From NCBI GenBank assembly GCA_003819975.1, contig RPPU01000126.1:1-9495 (forward strand): a stretch of DNA of 9,495 bases, given 5' to 3'. The notes beneath the pieces are model-generated. The model was not told the origin of the DNA, did not search any database, and saw nothing but the letters and a program-made list of their open reading frames with translations. The DNA comes from Desulfobacteraceae bacterium (GTDB taxonomy: Bacteria > Desulfobacterota > DSM-4660 > Desulfatiglandales > HGW-15). Position numbers and translations under genes: made by a program. Positions 1 through 6,800 of the stretch are shown piece by piece. Position 1 is the stretch's first letter, and the number at the start of each line of letters is the position of its first letter.

Positions 1-165
1 CTGAATGAAAAAGGTGTCCCGGTCGAAGAACTCGACCCCGCTGCCTGCTGGACCATCGGCCCGTTTGAAGAAAAGCTGGCCAACTTGCAATTGCAATTAC
101 AAATCGACCAGGGCCGGTTGAAACGTATCGCCCTACGGGACTTGTTTACGGGTTCAGTACTGTAA
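1..165 (+). CDS. C-terminal end of an unrecognised protein (5' truncated)
   Basis: Frame 1 is open from the first base and ends at TAA 163-165, giving 54 residues. Two more in-frame TAA codons follow directly (166-171). The tail is mixed polar and hydrophobic, with a short Leu/Gln-rich amphipathic stretch (LANLQLQLQIDQ) and the ending RDLFTGSVL. It has no membrane segment and no catalytic motif that I recognise. I cannot assign a family or function from this fragment. Its reality rests on the open frame reaching the window edge, ordinary codon use, the triple stop, and the fact that the neighbouring gene converges on it about 85 bases away. Confidence 0.6.
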   Translation: MNEKGVPVEELDPAACWTIGPFEEKLANLQLQLQIDQGRLKRIALRDLFTGSVL

Positions 166-183
166 TAATAAAAAGGAACAGGG

Positions 184-198
184 AAAGGTTATCCTTTT
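184..198. terminator. Possible weak bidirectional terminator between convergent genes
   Basis: AAAGG-TTAT-CCTTT forms a 5-bp hairpin with a 4-base loop. On the plus strand it runs into TTTT. On the minus strand a T-rich stretch (CCTTTTTATT) lies about ten bases further on. It sits between the stop of the 5' gene (165) and the stop of gpt (250), where a shared terminator would be expected. The stem is short and low in GC, so the call is tentative. Confidence 0.3.
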
Positions 199-249
199 GC
201 CTGCATCCTTCACCGCATCGCCATTCAACCGCGACCATAAATAACGGTT

Positions 250-798
250 CTACTTGTTTTGAATCTTGATCGGTGACACGAAGCGGTAGTCGATGTCCCA
301 GGGGAAGTAGATCCATTTGTCCTGTTTGAATTCCTTGACAAAGGTGTCGACCAGGGGCCGGCCCAGGGGCTTGGCATAGAGCGTGGCAAAGTGCGCTTTG
401 GGCAGCTTCTCGCGCACGGCCCTGGCCGTGGCGCCGGTGTCGACCAGGTCGTCGATCAAGAGCCAACCCGTTCCGTCACCTTCAACGCCTTTGAGCCAGC
501 GCAACGCACCCTGGGCCTGTTCGGCCGCGCCCGTATCCGCGGCGCCGTAGCTGACCACGCAAACCGTATCGATCAGCCGGATTTCGAGTTCCCGCGCCAC
601 CAAGGCCGCCGGAACCAGGCCGCCGCGGGTAATGGCGATAATCCCTTTCCAGTTCCCGATCTCGTTCAGCACCGTCGAAAGATAGCGCGCATCGCGGTGC
701 AGCTCCGGCCACGAAATGACGATCTCGTCTTTGTAGGGATTACTCGGTTGGGATTCTTTTGGGCTCCCGGAAGAGGAATCGGAATGATCCATAGTCAT
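250..798 (-). CDS. gpt: Xanthine-guanine phosphoribosyltransferase
   Basis: Transfers phosphoribose from PRPP to guanine, xanthine or hypoxanthine to make the nucleotide, in cytoplasmic purine salvage. Seen in the 182-residue product: RGGLVPAALVARELEI (58-73), close to the E. coli Gpt segment; the PRPP-binding loop LLIDDLVDTGATA (113-125); KPLGRPLVD (143-151); and the KWIYFPWDID block (161-170) that contacts the purine in this family. Homology to E. coli Gpt (152 residues) begins near residue 21, so there is a polar Ser/Pro/Lys-rich extension of about 20 residues. A few extra residues also lie before EGDGTGW. Start choice: ATG 798 lies 13 bases from AGAAAGG (812-818). GTG 807 lies only 4 bases away, and ATG 792 is a third option. 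A strong promoter lies upstream at 902-930. The gene converges on the 5' gene. Family assignment is secure; the exact start is not. Confidence 0.93.
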   Translation of the reverse strand: MTMDHSDSSSGSPKESQPSNPYKDEIVISWPELHRDARYLSTVLNEIGNWKGIIAITRGGLVPAALVARELEIRLIDTVCVVSYGAADTGAAEQAQGALRWLKGVEGDGTGWLLIDDLVDTGATARAVREKLPKAHFATLYAKPLGRPLVDTFVKEFKQDKWIYFPWDIDYRFVSPIKIQNK

Positions 799-901
799 AA
801 TATACACCCGGCCTTTCTGAATTTATGAATATCTGTAGCAACTCAACGGGCCTCTCAACCATTTTTGTTCCGACCCGCCTCGCAGACGCGGAGACGTCCG
901 C

Positions 902-930
902 ATTATAAAACACCCCTCGCTCTGAATCAA
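902..930 (-). promoter_or_regulatory. Sigma-70-type promoter for gpt
   Basis: Read on the minus strand: TTGATT (930-925), a 17-base spacer, then TATAAT (907-902), a perfect -10 box with a 4/6 -35 box at ideal spacing. Transcription would begin near 895 and leave a leader of about 95 bases before the gpt ATG at 798. The 888-901 hairpin straddles the predicted start site. Confidence 0.55.
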
Positions 931-960
931 AACCTTTTTGAAGACCTTTGACCGACGGAT

Positions 961-989
961 TTGTATTTTCCCCCCAAGCCGATTATAAT
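961..989 (+). promoter_or_regulatory. Possible plus-strand promoter upstream of the 106-residue gene
   Basis: TTGTAT (961-966), a 17-base spacer and TATAAT (984-989). The -10 is perfect and the spacing ideal, but the -35 matches only 3/6. It points towards the gene at 1302 and would give a leader of about 300 bases carrying the inverted repeats at 1112-1195. A weak hairpin just after it (GTCCC 997-1001 with GGGAC 1020-1024, followed by a T run to 1031) could stop it early. Confidence 0.33.
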
Positions 990-1111
990 AAGATTTGTCC
1001 CGCTTGCGATAAAACCCCTGGGACCTTTTTTCCGGTTTTGCCCCTATTGCGGTCAAGGCCTTGAACAATGAAGCTTGCGTAAAACATTTATTTTCTCTAT
1101 AACGTACCTAA

Positions 1112-1170
1112 ATGTTTTTTGAGCCTGAAAATCGGACAGGAGTCCGCTTGTAAATCGGATCAAAAAACAT
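1112..1170. repeat. Long-arm inverted repeat with an inner hairpin
   Basis: The outer arms ATGTTTTTTGA (1112-1122) and TCAAAAAACAT (1160-1170) are perfect 11-bp reverse complements, 37 bases apart. Between them lies a second perfect hairpin, CGGAC-AGGA-GTCCG (1133-1146). The words AATCGGA also repeat directly inside (about 1130-1136 and 1154-1160). The stacked arrangement suggests a folded RNA leader, a protein-binding site, or the remains of a small mobile element. No target duplication is seen at the edges. Function unknown. Confidence 0.55.
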
Positions 1171-1172
1171 GA

Positions 1173-1195
1173 ATTCCGGCAAGGATTGCCGGAAT
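1173..1195. repeat. Perfect 10-bp palindromic hairpin
   Basis: ATTCCGGCAA (1173-1182), loop GGA, TTGCCGGAAT (1186-1195): a perfect, GC-containing 10-bp stem. It begins two bases after the 1112-1170 inverted repeat. No T run follows on either strand, so it is not a standard intrinsic terminator. It resembles REP-like dispersed palindromes. A partial match to one arm (ATTCCGGCAA) recurs in the intergenic gap near 7441-7450, which fits a dispersed repeat but could be chance. Confidence 0.6.
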
Positions 1196-1301
1196 GAAAT
1201 CATGCGGGGTAAACAGTTTACAAGTTTTCTTTTATCGGCAACAAATTCGTCGACATTCTTATAACAAGAGCCCCGATATATAAAATGGAAATTTTAAAAC
1301 A

Positions 1302-1622
1302 ATGAGTTCGGGAAAAGCCAATGCACGCGCGGAAGCCATGTTGAGCCAGCTTGAAGAGCTGGCCCGCGGGCTCGCTATCACCATCCGCTATGAAACGCTC
1401 AAACAGGAAGGACCTTTTGCAGCCGGGGGCCTGTGCCGCGTGCGGGGCGACTATCTCTTGATTATGAACTCAAAACTGGCGGCTGAAGAAAAATTGGACG
1501 TGCTGGCCAAAGCCTTGAAACGCTTTGATCTGAGCCAGGTCTATTTAAAACCCGGAGTGCGGGAATTTATAGATAATTTCAGAGATGTCGAGGTACCGCC
1601 TCAGGGATCGGAAACGGAATAA
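1302..1622 (+). CDS. Small hypothetical cytoplasmic protein, 106 residues
   Basis: I cannot name a family. The product starts MSSGKANARAEAMLSQLEELARGLAI, probably an amphipathic helix. A predicted alpha/beta segment follows: ITIRYETL (about 26-33), GGLCRVRGDYLLIMNSKLAAEEKLDVLAKALKRFD (about 42-76), and YLKPGVREFIDNF (about 81-93). It has no signal peptide or membrane helix. The alternation of hydrophobic strands and amphipathic helices, and the lack of low complexity, look like a genuine folded protein. ATG 1302 is the first good start, but the Shine-Dalgarno match is poor: only GGAA about ten bases upstream. An AT-rich TATATAAAAT stretch lies at 1277-1286. The gene stands alone, facing the convergent carboxyltransferase gene, with tandem repeats and a terminator-like hairpin downstream. 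Confidence 0.7.
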   Translation: MSSGKANARAEAMLSQLEELARGLAITIRYETLKQEGPFAAGGLCRVRGDYLLIMNSKLAAEEKLDVLAKALKRFDLSQVYLKPGVREFIDNFRDVEVPPQGSETE

Positions 1623-1626
1623 TAAA

Positions 1627-1674
1627 ATGTGTGAAGGTGAGAACGTGAGAATGTGTGAACGTGAGAACATAAGA
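1627..1674. repeat. Two tandem 24-bp repeats of GTGAGAA-type words
   Basis: Two adjacent 24-base units (1627-1650 and 1651-1674), both starting ATGTGTGAA, differ at three positions. Inside them the word GTGAGAA recurs. They begin four bases after the stop of the 106-residue gene. They look like a slippage-prone simple-sequence tract in untranslated DNA. Confidence 0.7.
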
Positions 1675-1701
1675 AAGCGAAAAATTGAGTTTTCCGGCTA
1701 T

Positions 1702-1722
1702 CAGTCTATAGTCTTCAGTCTA
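1702..1722. repeat. Three tandem 7-bp repeats
   Basis: CAGTCTA, TAGTCTT and CAGTCTA follow one another without gaps. The same CAGTCTA word appears once more in the intergenic gap at 7534-7540. This is a short non-coding tandem array close to the 24-bp repeats; no function is apparent. Confidence 0.5.
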
Positions 1723-1749
1723 AAAAGCTGGTCTCGCAACCGTGAACTC

Positions 1750-1780
1750 CGGATGACAGCTTCACGTCATCCGTTTCTTT
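1750..1780 (+). terminator. Intrinsic terminator downstream of the 106-residue gene
   Basis: CGGATGAC (1750-1757) pairs perfectly with GTCATCCG (1766-1773) around an 8-base loop and is followed on the plus strand by TTTCTTT (1774-1780). No T run follows on the minus strand, so it best serves the plus-strand gene ending at 1622, although the convergent carboxyltransferase gene ends only about 20 bases away. CGTGAA (1741-1746) could instead pair with TTCACG (1761-1766) and compete with this stem. Confidence 0.55.
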
Positions 1781-1800
1781 GAACCCGGAACCTTCCCGCC

Positions 1801-3630
1801 TTATTTCTTCTTCTTGCGCTTGCTGTTGCGCTTATAAAACTCCAGATATTTGGCCAAGGCCAGCTTCATGTCTCTGCGTTTGCAGACCTCCTGAATACCG
1901 CGCAGCTCATGAAAATAATCCAGCTTATCGTACACCTGCCCCGAAATCTGATGGAGATAATCGGAACGGATCAGGCGCTCGTCGATCGTGAATCCGCGCG
2001 ACTCCATAACCCTAGGCCCGGTAAAAATGACCAGGGCGCCGGGCTCGGCCAGGATGACATCGCCCAAGGCCGCGAAACTGGCAATGGCGCCGCCGGTCGA
2101 AGGATCGGCCAGGATCGAAATATAAGGCAGGCCGTTGTGCTTCAAACGATTGACCGCTTCGATCGTTTTGACCATCTGCATCAAACCGGAAATGCCCTCA
2201 TACAACCGGGCGCCGCCCGAGCAGCATAAACTGATGAACGGCAAGCCTTCCTGAATGGCATAATCCGCGGCCCGCCGGAATTTCTCGCCGAATACCACGC
2301 CCATGGAACCGCCACTGTAATAAAATTCGCTGATCGCCATGACCACCTGGAATTGATGGACCCGGGCGGTGCCCACGACCAGGGATTCTTTGAACGGCGA
2401 ACGCCCTTTTTGTTTGGCCAAAAAATCGCGGTAAAAGTGGGTAATCACATCCTCATCCAGCAGTTGTTCGGCGGTCAGGTTGCGGAAAAGCTCGTGAAAG
2501 CTGCCCACGTCCGTCAGACAGTCGATCCAGCCGCTGGCCCCCAGAGTGTAGGTATAACCGCATTCGGGGCAAACGTGTTGATTCTCGAAAAAGGCTTTTA
2601 AGGGAATAAGTTTACCGCACCCGTTCTTGCGTTTGTCCTGGCCCAGGACCGCGCCGCATTCGATAAACTCCTTGGTGGATTCGATCTGCTCCACCCGGCC
2701 GTAATCGTCGCTCACTTCCGCCAGGCTGGTATAGTTCACGATCTTGATGTCCGGGGGGGGCTGGTGAAATGCCTTTTTAATCGGCTTTTCAATGTAGCGT
2801 TTAATATTATAAAATGCGCCGCTCTTTTTCAGGACGCCGAATTTTTTTGCCCGATCCGCTCTTTTCTTGATTAGCCGGCTCACGCGCGTACCCGAGAGGT
2901 CCTTAATGGCTTTAGTCAAAAAAATCTGGATATGCTCCGCCATTTCGTCGCTGTCGGTGACGTCTTTGGAGGCTGGGACGATTCGGTCGATCACGCCTAG
3001 CTTTTTTAATTCCTTGGCGGTCGGTTTCAGAATAGCCAAAGCGTCACTAATGCGGGTGGCGTCGCGAAACACGATCGAAGCCATGCTTTCCGGCGGCGCC
3101 GTGGCATAAAGGGCATCATCCAACTGACCCCGGATATCGGTGTATTGCAAGGCCAAGGCTCCGCCGCTGCCGCCTTCCCCGATAATCAAAGAAATGGTGC
3201 GCACCGGTATGGTCAAAAATTCGCGGATCAAATGGGCGATAAAAAAAGCCTGAAAATTCTGGGCGGAGTGCATGGAAATATCAGCCCCATAGGTATCGAT
3301 CAAACAAAAGATAAAGGTTTTTTTAGGATCTGATTCCCGGGCTTCTTTTAGCATGGTAAGGATCCGGGAGTGCTCATCGGATGTCAGCATCCCGTAATTC
3401 AGACACTTCAGATCATTCGTGCTTTGCAAATCAGCCGGCTTGGGTTTTTGCTGGCCGATGATAAAAATCTTCTTACCCATTAATTCGCTGGTGCCGGCCA
3501 CCAAGGTGACATAAGAACCTTTGATCGGCATAAAATCCGGAAAAATCCGGTCCACAATATCGGAAGTCCGCGGGCGATAAGGATGTCGGGTGCGTTTTTT
3601 AAAGATATCAACCAGATCCACATTAGGCAT
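1801..3630 (-). CDS. accAD: Fused acetyl-CoA carboxylase carboxyltransferase, alpha then beta
   Basis: Carboxyltransferase half-reaction of acetyl-CoA carboxylase: moves CO2 from carboxybiotin to acetyl-CoA, giving malonyl-CoA for fatty acid synthesis (cytoplasm). The 609-residue chain holds an AccA-like half first: RHPYRPRTSDIVDRIF (15-30), DTYGAD (112-117), oxyanion loop GEGGSGGALAL (151-161), TAPPE (177-181). A basic linker (about 246-306) follows. The AccD-like half has a zinc ribbon (C325, C338, C354, C357), SGGAR (471-475), DPSTGGAIASFAALGD (509-524) and EPGALVIFTGPRV (529-541). The tail is KRKKKK. AccA's usual N-terminal helical region is missing, its DTPGAYPG is altered to DTYGADIS, and no GGAH motif is seen. 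Start: ATG 3630 has GAGGG seven bases upstream; in-frame ATG 3687, with AAGGG seven bases upstream, would add 19 residues. No biotin carboxylase or biotin carrier gene is in the window. Substrate could differ from acetyl-CoA, given the diverged alpha half. Confidence 0.87.
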   Translation of the reverse strand: MPNVDLVDIFKKRTRHPYRPRTSDIVDRIFPDFMPIKGSYVTLVAGTSELMGKKIFIIGQQKPKPADLQSTNDLKCLNYGMLTSDEHSRILTMLKEARESDPKKTFIFCLIDTYGADISMHSAQNFQAFFIAHLIREFLTIPVRTISLIIGEGGSGGALALQYTDIRGQLDDALYATAPPESMASIVFRDATRISDALAILKPTAKELKKLGVIDRIVPASKDVTDSDEMAEHIQIFLTKAIKDLSGTRVSRLIKKRADRAKKFGVLKKSGAFYNIKRYIEKPIKKAFHQPPPDIKIVNYTSLAEVSDDYGRVEQIESTKEFIECGAVLGQDKRKNGCGKLIPLKAFFENQHVCPECGYTYTLGASGWIDCLTDVGSFHELFRNLTAEQLLDEDVITHFYRDFLAKQKGRSPFKESLVVGTARVHQFQVVMAISEFYYSGGSMGVVFGEKFRRAADYAIQEGLPFISLCCSGGARLYEGISGLMQMVKTIEAVNRLKHNGLPYISILADPSTGGAIASFAALGDVILAEPGALVIFTGPRVMESRGFTIDERLIRSDYLHQISGQVYDKLDYFHELRGIQEVCKRRDMKLALAKYLEFYKRNSKRKKKK

Positions 3631-3637
3631 ACTTGTT

Positions 3638-3642
3638 CCCTC
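3638..3642 (-). promoter_or_regulatory. Shine-Dalgarno site favouring the internal start of the carboxyltransferase
   Basis: On the minus strand GAGGG sits seven bases before ATG 3630. A competing AAGGG (3699-3695) sits seven bases before the in-frame ATG at 3687. The 19 codons between the two starts are noticeably poor in G/C at third positions compared with the rest of the gene, which tips the choice to 3630. Two functional starts are also possible. Confidence 0.5.
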
Positions 3643-3794
3643 TTCATTCTCTTTAAAAATTCTAAACTGTTTTTGCAGTTCAGGCATTCGGCTACCCTTG
3701 GAATCGCCTTTGTTTTTTCAGACGTTCCCGTTATTAAAGGCAGGCGAGAAACCTATCATGCTTTAAAAGGATGTTCAACCCCTTGAAGGCCAAG

Positions 3795-3823
3795 ATTTTA
3801 AAAAAAAATGCCTTTTCGCTCAA
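3795..3823 (-). promoter_or_regulatory. Sigma-70-type promoter for the carboxyltransferase gene
   Basis: On the minus strand: TTGAGC (3823-3818, 4/6), a 17-base spacer that is largely T, then TAAAAT (3800-3795, 5/6). The DNA upstream (about 3824-3870) is very AT-rich, like an UP element. It lies in the 180-base gap after the AsmA-like gene and would let the carboxyltransferase be transcribed independently. Confidence 0.48.
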
Positions 3824-3870
3824 ATATAACATCATATAAATAATTTAGGTAAATTTTTAATTATTATAAA

Positions 3871-6800
3871 TCAATCATCTTTAGCTGGATTTGGATTGGG
3901 TTGCAAAGGTGTTTTTGATCCATTTGAGATATGCTTCAAAAGCCGGCTTGGGGTCAGCAAAATGCGCTTGAAAAAACCAATGATACTTTGATCCAGGTTC
4001 TTTAACGGTTCATACTTAGGTCGTGCCTTGTCCCAGGGTCCCTCCATCACAAACTGATAAGCGATAAAGGCTTTATCGTCGCCGGTTAAAATATAGCCTA
4101 TGATAGGGATATGACAGATAATCCCGTCCACCATCAACCAGGGTTGCACCAATATTTGAAAAGAAACAGACTTAGCCTGGAGATCGATCTTGCCGTGCGG
4201 CGCCAGCACATTGATGACCGGTCCTTTGAGATAAAGATTCTCGGTTTTAATCACCCCCTGATCCAGGGTTAATTGGGCGCCGATATCTTCAAAAAAAAGG
4301 CCCTCTTTAGAAACATTCGGCGGCCGGTTTGTAAAAATTTTCTTGATGCTTAAAAAATCCAAAATAGAAATCAAAGCGCTGGAATGTTGGATAACCGCGT
4401 CTTTGACATATAGTTCGGCAAAACCGGTTGTGCCGGCCAGCAACCCTTTGGAATCCACGGACTTGGAATAAAACAAGCCCTTCAAATTCAATTTACCGGC
4501 AATATACTTTGGATCCAGGCCCATTAAAGGCAAAATTTCCTCAACCGGTTGCTCCACCATCTCGATTTTACCGGAAAAAACCAGCTCCGGCTTGGCGCCG
4601 AATCGGATCTTGCCGTTGGTCGCCAAAAAGCCATGTTCGCCTTGAATGACGGCCTTTGGGATTGAAATTCCCTGCTTATCAAGGTGCAGGTCAGCTTGCA
4701 GAGGGCCCCATTTCAATTCCTGCCATTGGCCTTTTTCGATCCGAACCTGCAGATCAAGGTCCATTCTTTTCAACCAGGAATCCCAATTCCGGGCCGGCTG
4801 AGTGGCGGCGCCGGACAACTTGAAATCACGCAAATTAAAGCGATCCGCCTCCAGCAATATTTTGCCCTTCCAAAGCGGAGTATAGCTGAATGCTCCGGAA
4901 AGCCCGATTTGATTTGCTCCCAAGTGCATTCGGCAAAAAGGAATAGCGACGTTCACGCCGGAAAAGGACCCTGAAAACTGACCGTCCGTAATCGGCGCCG
5001 GCAATGAATCTAAAAACAACTCGATCTTTTGACCCTTGGCCCAGCCGTCGATCCGTTCCGCGGTTTGACCCTTTTTGGACTTGAATTGAAGGTCGCAACC
5101 CAGTTCGCCTTTTAACGGCCGACCCGCTTCTTTGAAATACACGCCCAGGGTCTCCAAATCCAAGCCGGGCATATCCCCTTCGCAGGCGATCAAATAGCGG
5201 TGCTGCAAATCATAAGCGCCTTTTACGAACAAAGCATTCCGGCCGATAAAATCCCGGCTCCGCGACCGGTCGATCTCGGCGCGCCCGTCCATGACCGTAA
5301 AAAATATTTTTTTAACATCCAGGAACCGGCCGGGCGCCAAATCCAAATCAAATTCCAGACGGCTGGGCTTGGGCGCCACCAACAGCTGCTCATTCTCGCC
5401 GGAAAAATCCGCCAGGTTCAGACGACCTTGCGCCGACCAGGAGTGGTTGTTTCTTTTAAAGCCGGCTTCCACGGGAACCGGGTTTTTAAACCTCCAGGCT
5501 TTGGCGGCCGGATAGAGCATGGGCAGAATTTCATTTAAATCGACCCGGCTTGACAAATGCAGCTCTCTTAATTCGCCCTCCTGACCGCGGATTTCAAAGC
5601 CGCCCCGGGCTTCAACCGTCGAATGTCCCCAGGAACCCGTGACCTGGAATTGGTCTTCTTTCTGCTCTTCGATCTTGATATGGGCGTTCTTGATTTCTAC
5701 CGGCAGCAGATACTTGGCCAGGTCTAAATGCCAATTCTGAAAATGGAACTCCCCTTGGCGGAGTTCCAGCGGCTTGCCGAAGCGGTACTGCAAATCGGCC
5801 CGGCCGGCCAGGCTCCCGGTGGAAATCGCCGCGGCAATCTCCTTGAACAATGCGGGGACCTGGGGTTGCAACATCTCGATGTTGAGCTGTTTGGCCAATT
5901 CCGGCACATCAAACGTTCCGGCCAGAGCAATGGCAAAGGAGGGGTTCTCTTCGAAAATCGTCCGGGATTCAAAGCCGGACTGCTGCATCACGGATTGACC
6001 GAACCGGGCTTTGAAATCCGCGATCTTTAAAGCGCGCTTTTCAATTTCAACCCGGGCGTTCACGGCTTGAAAAGGATAGGCCGCACCGGGAAGCAGGGCT
6101 TCCATATCGCGGCAATTGATTTTCACGATCAACCCGGACGTATCCGGATACCGGTCCGGGCTGCCTTCGGCCGCATGCCCCTGCATGTTCAATTCCACCG
6201 CCTGAACCTGACCGGACCGGAACAAGGGAAAAAGTTCTTTCTCATACCACTCCGGCAATATTGGGCTGGGAAACAAATCGGTAAAAGCCTGCAAAGACAT
6301 CCACGGGCCGGACAAGCGCGATTCAATGTAGGGGTTGTGCTTGTCCTTTAAATCCAAGTTCAAGGCGATCGCCAACCGTGTTTTCGGCAATTGCAAATTC
6401 ACTTCCGGCGCTTTGAGCGTGCGGCCCTGAATGGAGGCTTTGAAATCCATGGCCCAATTCGCAAAGGGAAAAGACTTGGACCGCTGCCGGCGCACCCAGG
6501 TCAAATCCAGGGCGTTGATTTGCGCCCAACCCTCCAGGTTCAACTGCTCCTCCGGCCGGCCCTTTACCGTCAGCCCGCAATCCATTTGTCCGGATTGGAG
6601 GGCCAGGAATCGCGGCAGGGGAATCCAGACCAAGGGGAACTGCTTTAATTCCAGACTCATATCCAGGGCCGGGCTTGATCCTTTTCTGAAATCCTGGGAA
6701 AGGGCGCCGGCCAGCTTGAAAGAAACCGCCTGTTCAGCGGCCTTAAAGCGGCCGCTGCCGGCCACCTGCAGGACCAGAGGCTCTGCTTTGCGTTGACGCA

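Larger units (their letters stand above)
808..1301. other. Gene-poor divergent intergenic region between gpt and the 106-residue gene
   Basis: No convincing gene is seen in these roughly 490 bases. The only longer minus-strand frame (823-1068) needs a TTG start, has no Shine-Dalgarno sequence and runs through the gpt promoter. The region holds that minus-strand promoter (902-930), a possible plus-strand promoter (961-989), a small hairpin GCGGA-GACG-TCCGC (888-901) near the predicted gpt transcription start, and two adjacent strong inverted repeats (1112-1170 and 1173-1195). It is more AT-rich than the flanking genes. Confidence 0.6.

Noticed and set aside
391..828. 145-residue plus-strand frame opposite gpt
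   Set aside because: It is the antisense shadow of a clearly recognised enzyme; its sequence has no family features.
840..898. Purine riboswitch in the gpt leader
   Set aside because: The leader of about 95 bases does not show the three-way junction and conserved loop sequences of the purine aptamer that I could identify by eye.
997..1031. Short RNA ending at the GTCCC/GGGAC hairpin with a T run
   Set aside because: The stem is five pairs around an 18-base loop and the implied transcript would be about 35 bases, too weak to call.
823..1068. 81-residue minus-strand open frame upstream of gpt
   Set aside because: It needs a TTG start without a Shine-Dalgarno, is Lys/Arg-rich without a recognisable fold, and overlaps a strong promoter.
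1585..1782. 65-residue frame covering the tandem repeats
   Set aside because: The 24-bp units happen to be a multiple of three and read as MCEGENVR-type repeats, but the frame overlaps the upstream gene, lacks a ribosome-binding site and runs through the terminator.
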